This document shows, in pieces, positions 30,660 to 44,334 of a stretch of DNA of 64,000 nt. Each line of letters starts with the position of its first letter. Position 1 is the first letter of the stretch. Made by a program: the position numbers and the translations under genes. The notes under the pieces are model-generated. The model was not told the DNA's origin. It saw nothing but the letters and a program-made list of their open reading frames with translations, and did not search any database. This stretch comes from Fulvia fulva (lineage: Eukaryota; Ascomycota; Dothideomycetes; Mycosphaerellales; Mycosphaerellaceae), in the NCBI RefSeq assembly GCF_020509005.1, contig NC_063019.1, forward strand, positions 1,798,001 to 1,862,000, read 5' to 3'.

Positions 30660-32395
30660 GTTATATTATAAATAGGTAGGTATCGATATATAGATATCGA
30701 ATTTTAGTAAGAGCCCTACTAGAGCTTTATACCGGCGCGTCGAGAAACACGCGCTTCCGCCTTAGCAATTACCTTACTATATATAATAACTAACTACTAT
30801 TACCTCGAAGAACACGATAATAAACGAAGGGGCGATAGCGTTATAAAAGTAAAGAGCGCCCTCGAAGAGCGGCGAACGAAGGGGGACGCGCGGAGCGACG
30901 ACGCGCCCGGGAGAAACTAAATACGGAGACTATCTACTATAACGACTATAACAACTATAAGCTACTAACTAGACGAACTAGTATACGAAATACGGTATAG
31001 ATACGGTAGAATATACCGCGATTATATACGAAATTATAGCTACCCTCGCGAGCGCTAATCTACCCTACGAACGCGCGATCCGTAGCCTCCTCGAGAGCTT
31101 AGCTAAAGCGATCTAGGAGCTACTACGGGCGACGAAGGCGCTAGCGCTAGTAAAGGAAGTAACGAACGCGGACCTCCTACGGGAGATCTAGGCGCTAGGA
31201 AGAGCTAGGCCGGCGATATATACCTAAGCGGCTATAGTAGCCGTAGAGTAACTAACGTATCGCGCTAGGCTAGTTTAGCGCGAGGTTACGGTATATATAG
31301 ACAACCCTAAAGAAAGAGAGCGGGTAGCGGCGCTATCGTACTAACGCCTCGTAGAGTAGGCGCGCTAGGCTAGTAAATAAGACATTATTATAGCCTAGAA
31401 GCTAAAGAGTAGAGACGTACGCTATACGCTCGTAACTATAGCGGGGAGACCGACGCTACTATAGAGCGTAGCCTAGGCGGTCGAGGTACTAAACGCGAAG
31501 AGCGGAGCGCCGATTACGCTAGTATACTAGGTCCTTATATACGGTATCCGAGTTAATACCTTCCTAGTAGATACTAGCCCGGTAGCGATAGGAGAGGCTA
31601 TCGTAAAGGACAACTAGGCTACTATCCTAGGCCTCGTTATTACCCGGGCGTACTAGCTAAAGAAGCCGGAACGAATAGAGCGGAAATACTCGTCGCTCGT
31701 ACTCGCGTTTAAGTATAATAGTTAGAGGATCTAGGCTATAGAGAAGGGACTAGTCCTAGCCTACTCGTACTACTACGTTAAAAAGTACGACTATACCTAT
31801 ATAGTGACCTAGTACTTCTAGTACTAGGGATTCGGATATACTATAAAGTATTATTAGTAGGAGACCTACGACGGCTACTACGCGAAGGTATATAATACCC
31901 GCGAATACCCCTAACCTAAGATAAGTAAGTACGCTAACTACGGCGGGGACTATAAGGCGTAGATAGGCGGATATAGAGTAAAGAGGTAGGTAGCGGAATA
32001 GGCGGTAGGAGCGCGCCTAGGTATACGCTAGGAAAGAGGAGGAATAGCAATAGTACTATATCGTCTAAGAGTCGACGCCGACGGCTTCTAGCCGGTTATA
32101 TATAGGAGTAAGAAGAGGCGGCCAAATAGCGATAGACGCTTAATATACGGAGCGGGCCGACTAGCGCTTACCGACTCCCGAGCCTAGGGCCTTAGATAGA
32201 TACGCCTTAATACGACGATATTCTGCCCTTACGGAGGTAGCGCGCCCTTACCGGTAGCTACGCTAGCGACGCCGGCCCCGCAATAGAATAGCAAAGACGA
32301 GGGCGAGGGCGACGAGGACGATAATATAGTAGTAAACCTACGGAGGTAGAATAGGGAACTATAGCTAATATAATAGTCTAACTATAAATAGTACG
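30660..32395 (+). mobile_element. LINE-A (Tad1-like), ORF1 portion, RIP-degraded
   Basis: Reading through RIP stops on the plus strand gives a gag-like ORF1. Between about 31750 and 31970 are remnants of CCHC knuckles, with several Cys codons turned to Tyr: QYFQYQGFGYTIKYYQQE, then YNTREYPQPKISKYANYGGDYKAQ. This is the arrangement in ORF1 of fungal Tad1-clade LINEs. The start is approximate. The right edge is set by a 14-bp repeat (32382-32395) that recurs at 37807-37820 on the far side of LINE-B. The endonuclease/RT part of the same element appears to continue at 37807. Confidence 0.65.
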
Positions 32396-35300
32396 GAAAA
32401 AGATCGATCGCTAAATATCGACGAGGACTATCTATTCGATAGCCCTTATTAAGACGAGTAATCTACTTAAGTAGTAGCGACCCGCCTACGCTAGCGGCGG
32501 CGTAATCGTAGTATAAAGAACCCTAAAACTAAGGTTCCGTTCCTCTAATAGTAGACCCTAGAGTTACGGAGTTACGGAGGATAACTACCTAATTAGGAAG
32601 CGCGACCTCACCCTAAATAGTAGCGAAGGATAGTAACTAACGAGAGCTATAGCCTTACGAGGCTAACGACAAATATTATAGCGTAGACGACCCTATATAC
32701 GGAGGCCGAAAACTTACTAAGAGATAACGAATACCTAGCCCGGGTATATAAGAATACTATAGTATAGCTACTAGGAGCGCTAAAAGCGCTATTATATTAA
32801 ATCCCGAATATAATCTAATAAGTAATATAGAAGGTAGCCTAGAGACTAATTATATAGGTAATAGTAGTAGTAGGTAAGAATTAACCCCCTATAAAGGTAA
32901 GTAATACGGTACGCCTATATATTACTAATCCGGCGGAGAAATAAGAAATCGTAGCCCTAATAAGTAAGGAGATTATCGATAGAATCGGCTAAAAGGAGGT
33001 AGTTAGAGCGAAGGTAGAGGTAATAGGCGTAGTAAGACTCTTTACCGTATAAGAGTCTAATAGACGAAAACTAGAGACCTATAAGGAGTAGACTACTAAA
33101 GTCGCGAAGTCGGTACGAGTCTCCTACTAATAGTATACCGTTATCGCCTACGGGGTCCCTAGGACGTTTAAGGTCGAAGACCTTCCCTAACTCTAAGTAT
33201 AGAACTAGAATATATCCCTAGGAGTATAACTAACGAAGGCGGTATAGTTATATAAGATAGTAGACCGAGAGAAGACGTATTTATCGCTTATTATCTAGGT
33301 AGAGATAGCGGGACAAGCTAACTAGATACTAGATAATAGGCTATTCTAGAACTACGAGAGAATAGACACGGAGATCTATTAGAGTAGCTATAGGGTACTA
33401 TAGTACTTCTAATACTAATAGTACGGTTATATAGCCCTAAAATACGGGGAGAAGACCCTAAGGTGTTCTTACTACGTAGGCCTATACTAGGGAAGGGAAT
33501 GCCTAAAAAAGGAGAGTAGGTATATATACTACGGTAGAAGGTACCTAGCGTACTTAAACTAATACCTAGCTAGAATAGTAGTATAAGAACGAGCGACATA
33601 AGTAAGGATCTCTATACTAGCTAGGTACCCCTAATAATAGTAGGAGGGACCTACCGTATATAAGGGCTTCGAGCCGAGTAAGAGGAAGAGGGTAGAGGAG
33701 ACGAATAAGGGAACCTAACCCTAAACGTATCTACCTCCCGGTAGGCCTCGATACCTTAACCGGGCTACTAACGAACTAGGCTAAATACGAATCTTTAGGG
33801 CGTCCTAGCGGCCCTAGTATTACGAGACTATAGTACGAGAGTATAAGGGTATAGTATTAACGAAGTCGATAGCTAAAGAGAGAAGAGAGTCTAAGAACGA
33901 GGCCTATACTTAAAGGCCGAGGTATCGGGCGTCGGTATCGCGCCGAGCTTAGTTATCTGGGTCACGTGACCAGGGGTCACGTGATCAGATTCGAATCCTT
34001 CACTTACGGAGCGGCCGTAATACCTAGGGCTAGCCGAATAGCGGGATATAGACTTAGGAGATATAGTAGGTTAGTACGGAAATAGACCTTACGGACAACG
34101 AATAATACTATACGACGATATTACTATCGTATAGTATAACGTAAATAAAAGTAGGGATAAGGTCTAGCGCTACTTTCTATAAGAGCTAGACCCGCTATAG
34201 TACTACGTTATTACGGTATAGGAACTATAGATCAACTCCTACGTAGGACTCCTAGCTACTTATAACAACCGGAGATACTATACCGTAATTATAGGCGAAC
34301 GAGGCGTTACCCTAAGGACTTATATATACGTAAGTAAGACTATAGACCTTAAGTCGTAGAAGGCTATACTAACGTAATAGGGTAACCTAGGAGATATAAT
34401 ATTAATCTAGATCGATACGGTATAAGGCTCTATTTATATCTATAACGTTTATAACCCGCTACCGCGGGGTCGGACGAGTAGGGAACTAGGAACCCTCGCC
34501 TAACTAGAGCGGACCCTAAGCTAAGACATAAAGTAAGTACTTATCGGCGACTTTAACCTCTACTACCTATAGTAGGGATTCGACTTTACTCCCCCGTACG
34601 CCTTTCTAGGGGGAAAGCTACTAGATATAACTATACGCTACGGAATGGCCTTAGTAATACTAAAGGGAATAGAGATGAAGAAGGCCCGTATAAGTATAAG
34701 TATAATCGATATATACTTTCTATTACGAGAACTTAAAGAGAGACTAGTCTAATACCGACCGAACTACGCGCTAGAGGCCTTCTTAGACTATATCCCTATT
34801 TAAACGACGCTAGGGGTAAAGGTAATAGAGGAACTAATAAGCGAACTACGCCGTAACTAGAAAAAGGTACGCTAGGACGATATAAGAGACTTCCTAATAG
34901 TAAATCTACCGTAGTATAGGGAACTCGAGACGATAGCTTAGCTAGATTAAGTAGCGGAATAGATTACCTCGGTTATATAGTAAGTAGCGGAACAATATAC
35001 GCCGCTACTCCGGCCCTTAGCGTAGTAGAAGGCCTTCTAGACCCCTAAATACTCTATAAAGGTAAAGGAGGCTAGAAGGGCAAGGCGATAGTAGACGAAG
35101 GAGTATACCTAAGAGACGTAGGAGTAATACTGTCGCGCGACATAAGAGAAGAAGGTATAGATAAGACGCGATAAGCTATAGGACTAGAGAGCGACAATCG
35201 GGCTCGTTATAGAAAACCCGGAACAGATATAGAGACTAGCTAAATAGATACGACTACCTAAAGAGTAACGAATCCCTTACTTCCCTCTAATCGTAGACCG

Positions 35301-37806
35301 CGAAGGGATTGCCTAGACTACGCCCCGGGATAAGGCAAAAGTATTAGCCGACTATTTCTTTTCTTCGTAAGTAGAGGTAGACCTTACGGATATTGACCCG
35401 AGTATATACCCGGAACCCCTAGATATAGATTAGGCGGTTAGCTCTAATAAAGTAAAAGGAGTTATAAGTAAGCTAAAAGGACGAAAAGCTCTAGGCCTAG
35501 ATAGGATACTAAATATACTACTAAAAGAGTATAGAGAAGAGATCGCGCCGAGCCTTATAAACCTATTTACCGCGTACCTACGGCTAGGGTATTACCCGAG
35601 GCCGTTATTACGGCTACGTAAGCGGCCCGCTTAGACCCGCGCTACCGGCTTACCTAAATAGGTAGAAGACGAGGTCGTAAAGCTCGTAAGCTTTATACTA
35701 GCGGAGCCTTATCTAGGCTCACTTCGGATAATAGACTACCCTAAAAACCGCCGTAATAGCCGTATAGAGAGTCTATAATAGTAGTACTACGTAAGCTATA
35801 GAAGGAGGACTATACTTAGCCTAAATAGTATAGGCTAATTGTACTTCTAAATACGATAGGGAAGGTTCTAGAGAAGATAGTAGCCTAGAGACTTACGTAG
35901 CTAGCCGAGAACAACTACGTACTCCTAGTAATATAGATAGGGGGAAGAAACTAGCGATCGATACTAATAGTAATAGAGCTAATTACGGAGTAAATTCAGA
36001 CCCTCTAGTACTACGGTAGGAACCGAGCGGCGTCCTTACTATCCCTCGACATCGTAGTGGCCTTCGATAACGTCTTATACTAAAGGCTAATATATATCCT
36101 ATAATAGAAAGGCATCCCCTAGTAGGTAACGAAGTTTGTCTAGTCCTTTCTCTAGGAACGGACGACATACCTAGTCCTAGGGAGGTATACATCCGTCCCG
36201 GTAAAGGTAGAGGCTAGAATACCTTAGGGATCTAATCTCTCCCCTATCCTATTTCTAATATCTATGTCTAACCTAATTTCCCTACTTACCTCTCCGTAAA
36301 CCTTAGTATCGGGACTCGTAGATAATATAAATATTCGAGCCTAGTTAGACTTAATAGAGGATAACTATCGCCTCCTTAAAGATAGGTATAAGAAATGCGA
36401 GGAGTAGGTAAAGAAGCATAGTACCCGGTTCGCCCCTAAAAAGTACTAGCTTATACACTTTAGTAAAGCGAGAATATACTATAATATAAAGGCGGTGGTA
36501 AGAATCTAAGGCTACGAGACTAAGCTATTAGCGGAGCTACGAGTACTAGGGATCTAGCTCGACCCGAAGCTAAGCTAGAACGTATAGATTAAGAAAGCCT
36601 AGAGTTAAGCGTAAGTTAATAAAGCCTAGATAAAGAGGATCACGGCGTCTATATAGGGAGTAATATTCGATAAGGTAAGGGTAACATATAAGGCGATCGT
36701 TAGACTAGCTATATTATACGGGGCATAGATTTAGGGTATAGGAGGCGTAGGCAAGCCGATCCCGAAACGGATAGAGTAACCCCTAAATAGGACTTAGGTA
36801 GGTAGCCTACGTAGAATACTAGGGGTATATAAGATAACGTTAATAAGTACGGTAAAAATAGAGACGGGAACACCTCTAATCGGCTAATATATCCGGGGAA
36901 TAAGAATTCAATACGCGGTAAAGACGATAGATTACCTAGTATAAACTACGATCTAGGAGGTAAAGAATAAGATAGAAAGCCGCTATTGGAGAGGGGCCGG
37001 ATATAGGACAAGCTAAAAAGAGGATGACCTTACTACCTTCGCGGCCGTATAGATAAGTACCGAATAGCTAGTACGAAAAGATAAGGAACGTAGGACTCGC
37101 TAGGCCGGCGGGAGCAAGGCTAAGACCTAAAGCCTAGTAGAATAGAGAGCGAGCTACCTATAGGAGTAGGACTAGAAAAGGAAGTCCCCTAAGACAATAG
37201 GCCCGATAGTACTCCGAGTTTTCTAGAGACACAATCACTAGCTATATAGGGACCTAATAAGGGCTAAAGTAAGTATAGCGATCTAAATCAGGTCCGAATA
37301 TATTAGACTAAGGGCCTACCTATTTAGGAGACGCGTACTAGATATCTAAAGCCTAGCCTACTAGTATAGCTACCTATCGCAAAACCTAGAATATATACTA
37401 CTACGATGCCCGTAGTAGGCGAGTAGTAGGGGAAATTAGAGGTACTAAGCGGGAAGGAGAGGCTATAAGTCAATTATTAGGGACAAAGGTAATATTCGCC
37501 GAATCGCTCGGTAGATACTATAGTAGTAATACCTCTAGTAGTTTAGCCTCGCTAGCGAGATAGAGGAGTAGATAGACAAGAGGCGGAAGCTAGGGGGGAG
37601 TAGATAGGGTAGTTATTAGTACAGGCCTATAACACTAGCGTAACCCTAATAAGAGAAATCTAAGACGATAACGAGGGGGAAAAGATAGGCGGGAAGGAGG
37701 AGGAGTTTTTAATAATACGGTTTCCCCTCTATATATATAAAAACAAGATAGTATAGCTATATAGGCTAAAGGGCACTATAATAGCTTAAATGAGATATCT
37801 ATCTAT
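32396..37806 (+). mobile_element. LINE-B (Tad1-like), full ORF1-ORF2 plan, RIP-degraded
   Basis: A second LINE of about 5.4 kb is inserted into LINE-A. It is flanked by the identical 14-mer CTATAAATAGTACG at 32382-32395 and 37807-37820, a plausible target-site duplication. ORF1 knuckle remnants are at about 33395-33570 (QYGYIALKYGEKTLRCSY). An AP-endonuclease-like region lies at about 34100-34860 (QEPWINSYVG, YNNRRYYTVI). The reverse transcriptase is at about 35420-36330, where RIP left the core readable: LLSLDIVVAFDNV, VTKFVQSFL, LVLGRYTS, IPQGSNLSPILFL. The right end has a TATC-rich tail instead of a clear poly-A. All frames are broken by TAG/TAA. Confidence 0.7.
33957..34003. repeat. RIP-spared island with two CACGTG palindromes
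   Basis: Between ORF1 and ORF2 of LINE-B, about 47 bp keep nearly all CpA/TpG sites. It contains two direct 14-bp units, GGTCACGTGACCAG (33960-33973) and GGTCACGTGATCAG (33975-33988). They are followed by GATTCGAATCC, which resembles a Pol III B box. The surroundings on both sides are fully RIP-altered. Confidence 0.6.
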
Positions 37807-38876
37807 CTATAAATAGTACGCTTACCTAGCTAACTATTATATAGTATAGCGTAGGGTAAGGATAAGGCCTAGAAGCTACTCCTTAGCCTACTATACCCTA
37901 GCCGGTACTATATAGTCGCTATCTAAGAGTAGTAGATAAACGGAAAGACGATACTCGTAGACCCGAGATACTACCTTATAGTACCCTAAGGTAACTAGCC
38001 GGTAGCGCGGGTCTACTTCTACGTAAGTAAAGAAATCGCGATAATAACGTAGACGACCTATACCTACTCTAGCGATATAGCCTCTCTACGGCTACGCCTT
38101 ACCGACGGTAAGATAGTAGCTATCTATAACGCCTATAACCCGTACTTAGTACCGGGCTCGATAGAAGACGATAGCTAGTCGGCTACCCTCTACTAGCTTT
38201 AAGAAGCTCTTTAAGAGGAAGCTAATATATATACCCTAGTCGGCGACCTTAACCTCTACTACCTAAAATAGGGAGGCGATAGCGTACTCTCGGCCTATAG
38301 CGCCGTAGACGCGCTTATCGGTCTAGTAGAGATATCCGGCCTTAGCCTAGTACTTCCCGTAGGCATAGCTACGTATTAGTAGAAAAATACGACCTAGATA
38401 CTTAACCTAACCTTCGCGATATAGTAGATAGCCTAGCGGACTATCTTCTACGATACGGACCTAGAACTCGATACTGGCTATCTAGACTACCTAGCTATCC
38501 GTACGACGTAATATACCTATAGGCGCTACTAGCCCTAGAACTACGGCCTTAGTAGAAGAGAGCGGACTAGAAGAAGATTAATAAGGTACTAAAAGAACGA
38601 ATAAGGGCCCTCGTACCGCCGGTACCCCTCCGCTTAGAGGTAGAAATCGACGCGGCGATAGGGAGCCTATAGTAGTATATAGTAGGAGTAATCCGGGATA
38701 AGATCCCCTATACCCGACCCTCGAAGTACGCGTCGCTAGCCTAGTCGTAGGAATACGTAGACGTAGTCTATATAACGGTAGCGGCGCGGCGCCGGTAGAA
38801 TGGGATAAAATAGGACGCTATATACGCCTAATACCGCCGACTAGATAACGAGAAGGGTAGGATTATTAGGCGCTAG
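37807..38876 (+). mobile_element. LINE-A, endonuclease portion, RIP-degraded
   Basis: After the 14-bp repeat the sequence resumes with a translated endonuclease-like region at about 37850-38480: AIQEQQINGKTILVDPRYYL, IVAIYNAYNPYL and LVGDLNLYY, with RIP stops. This fits the apurinic endonuclease of Tad1 ORF2 and is not part of LINE-B, whose own endonuclease lies at 34100-34860. The element is cut at 38876 by copia-A1 and resumes at 46274. Confidence 0.65.
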
Positions 38877-39110
38877 TATTAAATAGGTACGAGTTACGTA
38901 GTAGTAGAAGACGGCGGATTATACGAAAGACGAAGAAGGACCTAGTAGGATAGCGTATATCTATATATAGTATCGCTAGTATTAGTGTAGGTAGATGCTA
39001 GGTATCCGGATGTTTACTAGCCTATAGGCTAGTAAACCCTAGTCACGTGATCTAGTTATATAACACACCTATACCTATATACTTGTCCTACGGCCTATAT
39101 ATTCTTAACA
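38877..39110 (-). repeat. Copia-A1 3' LTR
   Basis: 234 bp, colinear with the unmutated LTR at 61382-61615. The terminal TG..CA has become TA..CA on the plus strand. It retains the TCACGTGA motif and a few TpG sites that are mutated in the partner LTR at 46040-46273. Confidence 0.9.
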
Positions 39111-42100
39111 CTCCTACTTAGGCTATATAGTCTCCTATAATCCCTTTATATAAGCTAGAGCTACCTTATAAAGTTTTAGAACTACTAGCTATTAAGGGGC
39201 TTTATTAACCTATTAGTAGCTATATCCTTTTTATAGTAGTAGTCTACTATAATCTTCTTCTACTACTAGAGATGTCTAATATAGTTATATATAACATTAA
39301 TATACTTTGACCTTTTATATATATATAGGTATCTTTAACAAGTGTTAAAGCGACTTAGTTATTACCTATAAGCTTAACTAGCCTTAGCTCGTTAACAGTG
39401 CCCTTACTTACCCTTATACTCGACTAGAAAGAGCTCTTTCCTACTAGTTCTAGGCACCCCATTTCCCTAAGGACAGTAGCAAGAAATTGTGACTACTTTA
39501 CGGCTACGTTTATAGCTATAAACTCAGCTTCTATTATTAATGTTATAACAGACTTCTGCTTCCTACTTATCTAGGACATAGGTGATCTATAAAGGAACTA
39601 TACGTATCCTAGAATTGAGACTCTATCCACTTAGTCTATAGCGTAGTTAGAGTCCGAGTATCCCTAGAGATTGCCCCCTCCCTTTCTATATATAAGACCT
39701 AGGTCTAGGTACGACCGTAGGTATCGGGAGAGCTTCTTAAAAGCCTTTATATACTACTACGAGGGATTAGTAACATATAAGCTAATTCTTCTAAGGGGGA
39801 ATGCTAAGTCTAGCCTTGCTATTATTATTAGCTATATCTAGGTACTATTATAGCTCTAGTAATCCTGTTTGTTATACCTCTTATCTATAGGAGCCGTAGG
39901 CACTAAATGCTCGTAGCTCTCTATAGGTGAGTAGGTTAGCGTAGCCTTCTCCCTAGCTATGTTCATCTTAGCTAGGTTAGCGTAGACATAGTGTCCTTAA
40001 TTAAGCTTTAAAGTACCTTAGGACCTGTCTCTTATAATCCTTATTCTAAGGATCTTCGTAGGTTTACTAAGATCTTTAATCTTAAACACTTTTCTAAGCT
40101 TAGCCTTAAACTACTGAACATCTAATAGCTTCGGAGCTATAATAGGTATGTCATCTATATAGGTAAGGACTATAAGGTCTCTATCCGTATAGATAAGTAG
40201 GTATAGATCTACCTAGGACTAGGTAAATCTAATCTTCTCTAGCTTTATAACATAGAGCTTGTTCTAGTCTCTAGCTACTTACTTAAGCCTATAAAGGCTT
40301 CGTAGGACCTTAAATACTATGATTAGAGGTGCTTTAACTCCTAGGGGTGGGATTATATAGATGTCTTTAAGAAGGCTACTTTAGGTAAAAGCATTATTTA
40401 TATCTACTAGGTGTATCTCGAGATCTCTCTTATACACTACTACTATGAATACTCGGAGAGTATTATGTCTAATAGTAGGTATAAAGGTCTCTTCGAAGTC
40501 AACCCTATATTTCTATAAAAACCCTCTTATAACTAGTCTTACCTTGAACTTCTTAATAGCTCTACTAATCATTCTTTTTACATTAAAGACCTACCTAGAA
40601 GTAATTAGATTCGTACCCTTTAGCGGTACAACTACTTCCTAGGTGTTGTTACTTACTAAGGTAATAAGTTCGTTCTCGATTGCCTCTCTCTATATATATC
40701 CCTATTCGGGATCTCCTACGGCTACCTTATAGGACTTTAGGATTAGCACTTCCTACTAATAGGCTATAGCCTGCCTAATAGTAGTAAATATATATTCTTC
40801 TACGTCGTTTAGAATCTCCTCTACCTAGCTTATTATAGGGTCTAGATAGAATATCTAGGTAATAAGAGCCTTATAGTGTTTAGCCTTATACTCTTTAGAG
40901 TTATTATCTCCGTCCCCCCTTAACCTCTTGTTACCTATAACCTAAGGTGGCGCTAGGTGTTCGGATAGGTCGAACTGAACAACATATTCTTTTTCTTTTA
41001 TTAGAGTACCCTAATCTCTAAACTTCTAGTATTCCCTGATGTCCTTTAGGGGAGGGGGAAGTTATATAAATAGCGGTTACTATAGTATTAATGACTTGAG
41101 TAGGTTCTATATAGATCTACCGTTATCGGCCTTCGATAGTATTAAAACCGCCTTAATATTTTCTCCTAGCCTTTGTAACGGTGTCTCTAATAATCCCCTA
41201 TCGGAAAATTTCGCCCTAAAGGGCTTCCTCCTAATAGGATTGCGCTATAGCGCTCGACTCGGCTAGTTAGTAAAGGTGATACCAAGATCTATATCTCCCC
41301 ACTTCTTATTCTTAAACTAGTCGACGTGACTATACGCTTTTATAGCTTTTATATCGGGATCTTAGAACAGCTATTGTTTTGTAGTGTTTTCTAAGTAGCC
41401 TATAAACACGGCTTCTTTTCCTCGGTTTATTAACTTGTCTCTCCTTAAGCCTTAAGGTTAGGCTTTTAGGTCTATATAGACTATAGCTTTGTATTATTAG
41501 ACGCGGAAATGGTCAACTAACGGTACTTAGCTAGTAAAGGCTTCTTCTAGTATAAGAGTAATACTATTAATGATCGGACTATTAGGTAGTCTATTTCTAA
41601 TTATAGTCTATGCTTATAAAGCTTCTAGCTAGAACTTAACTAGTATACTAGAGTCTTTAAGTATAGCCCGGACTATATTCTTAGAGGCTTAAATTGACTT
41701 TTCTATAGGTCTATTTTAAAGAGAGTTGTAGGTATTAGTTGTGTCTATCTAAGTGCTAAACTCCTTCTCCTACTCTTTTAGTAAGGCGAGAATTTCCTTT
41801 ATACTATTACTACGGATCGTAGATAGAAAGTACCTTAACTACCGTTCTGCCTAGACCTTCTAATCCCGTAGGGCTATAGGAGCGTCGCTCCTAGCCTTTA
41901 AAGGGATTACCTACTTCTTCCTAGAGAAGTTGTCTATAATCTCAAGCTAATATTTATATCCTAGCCTAGAAACTACGCCCTAAAAAGGCCTATAGATGTT
42001 AATAGAGATGAGGGCTAGCCTCTCCCCTTTCCTCTCTATAGTAGGTCCTTTGAACTTCCTTATATTTATAAGGGAGCAGACCTTATAGTTCAAGTGTTTA

Positions 42101-42485
42101 GAAGGAATAGGAATAGGATCTTTCTTATTAGTAACTCTATATAGGTTTCTTAGTAGTCCCTTACTAAGGTGTATACATCTTCTATACTATAGCTCCTACT
42201 AATCTTCGGACTTAGTATTAGCTATAGCGGTGCCGTTACGTTCTTAAGAAAGTATACTAGTATACTATAGCTTAAGAATTTCCGAGATCGAGTAGATAAA
42301 CGGTACTCCTCCTCGAAGTTTAGTCTAGACAACGGGTTTACTAGACAAGGATTTTAGGGTGAAACTAGATAGTTAGATAGCAAACTATTAGCTAAACTAA
42401 TTCTACGAAACAAGACTAACTCTAAGGCTAGGAATAAATAGGACATTTTCTAAGACAATTTGCTTTCTAGAAGGACTACCTATTA

Positions 42486-44334
42486 ACGTGCTTTACTACC
42501 GAGCGGGCTATACTACCGAGCGGGCCACTTTTGCTAAGAACTATACTACTTCTACTTTAATTACGACGGTATCTTAACACGACGACATCCTATAGAATCG
42601 TTACTAGGAGGACAATTCCTCTTTAGATTCTTCGCTATCTAGCGAGTCTACTTAATAGGTACGTACGTTATGCCCCGACTCGCTATATTACTTATAGCGT
42701 CGTAGCCTTAGTACTGGCCGAACACTATCTAGCGACTCTCTACTCACTTCCTACCTCCTAGTATCCTCTAGAGGTATTAATTACGACGCCTTATCGAAGG
42801 TTAGAGACCCTCTAGACTAAATATACTTACGCTTTCGTGCTTTTCGCTATATAAGGGCCTCGTTAGACTTACGTAGCTTACTAATCTCGCTTCGTATAAG
42901 AGCTATCTAATACGCTATCTCTCTACTCCCTTTTATAAGCTAATACACCCCTTCCTATAACGAGTTTGGCGATAAACCTGCCCGGGCACGCATTTTGTTC
43001 GTTACTAGTATCGATTAAGAGTCGAATTCTTTTGTAGTTCGTAGTGTCTTCGACTCCTAAGGGGTAGAGTCCGGAGCTAGAGGAGTTAGCGTACGTAGCT
43101 TAATATTAAGCTTGTCTATTACTACCTATAGATTGAATAGAACTAAACCCTCGCCTCTAAAGCTCGATAGGATGTTCTCCTGTCTAAATATAGCGTTATA
43201 GGCTGCCCGGAAGGCGCGTAGGAACTCTACTTTGTCGATATAAGTAATACGCTAGCGTACTAAGCCCGAGAGCTAAGTACCGTATACCTTCTTTAAAGGC
43301 GAATAGCAACCTATATCTAATAGCTAGAGTAAGTACGAGGCGTACGATAGCATATATACGGCCAAGATCTTGTATTCCTTATATAGATTCTAGAATGCCT
43401 TCGAGTTGTGGCTCTCGTAGCTATTAATAATAAGTAGTCTCTATACCCTAGTCGTACGAGCTATAGTATACTTCTAGAAATGCTCTAGCTACTATATACC
43501 GAACTCATTATTAGTCTAGCCGTTCTCTATTAGCCCGATTGTCTAGTCTAGACCTAAGTTGCCGTCTTAGTACTAGGTACTAATGTGCTGTTTACCTATA
43601 AGGATAACGTAGGGTAGGAGCGCTATTCCGTCTATATAGATAGTCTTAATCACTATTACCTATTCTCTATTGCCCTATTAAACGACCTACCTCTTTCTAC
43701 TACGCCTTTCTAAACCCGTAACGACGCTCTAAGACGTAATAACACCTATTATAAACCCTGTCTCGTCGAGGTTATAGGTGTCCTAGTTAAGGATGCTATA
43801 CTTCTCCTTTATATTACGTAGAAGTAAGAACTACCTCTCGATAACGTCTAGATCTTCTATTAGGGCTCGCTAACGATCGTATCTACGTGTTATACGAACC
43901 TTTAGCTTACGATGCCGCCTAATAAACCTGTCTATCCAATTAAGACTAGCGGGCTTAAGACCCTTCTCTTATAGTAATAAATTGGCTATTACTCGTATAC
44001 TAGCCTTTAATAGCGGGAAACCTCTAAGATCTAGCTCGAGTATATACTCAAGTATCACCCTCTCTTCTAGCTCTATAAGCTTCTTCGAATTAGGCTCGTA
44101 GTCACTCCGAGGAGGTCGTCTATTCAATCGATACCCTAGTATAGTTCGAGACGCGTCGTATACCTTTATAGCAAGTCGATTTGTAATTGTCGCGTCGCGT
44201 TTCGTAGCCTAGACAGCTAAGGTCAGTTTGGCCTCGTTTAAAGACAATATACGCTATAATAGTAGTTATATAGCTATATCTATAGAAGTGGTATAGTTCT
44301 TAGCAAAAGTGGCCCGCTCGGTAGTAAAGCACGT
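42486..44334 (-). mobile_element. Pogo/Fot1-like DNA transposon, copy 1, RIP-degraded
   Basis: The termini are perfect inverted repeats starting ACGTGCTTTACTACCGAGCG, with a TA duplication outside (42484-42485 and 44335-44336), as for Tc1/mariner-pogo elements. The minus strand encodes a degraded DDE transposase: YNLDETGF near 43780 on the minus strand, then an IDGIALLPYVI block, then YESHNSKAF and ASYLLQLLDIGCYSPLK, in the order of Fot1/pogo catalytic domains. The left terminus has two copies of a 17-bp TIR unit and the right terminus only one, unlike copy 2. It lies inside the copia-A1 internal region. Confidence 0.85.

Noticed and set aside
33989..34003. GATTCGAATCC considered as part of a tRNA gene
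   Set aside because: No matching acceptor, D or anticodon arms can be folded upstream, and the T stem does not pair. It is only a B-box-like string.
35983..36192. 69-codon minus-strand frame inside the RIP block
   Set aside because: It is antisense to the best-preserved part of the LINE-B reverse transcriptase. RIP stops fall on the sense strand, leaving a chance opening on the other.
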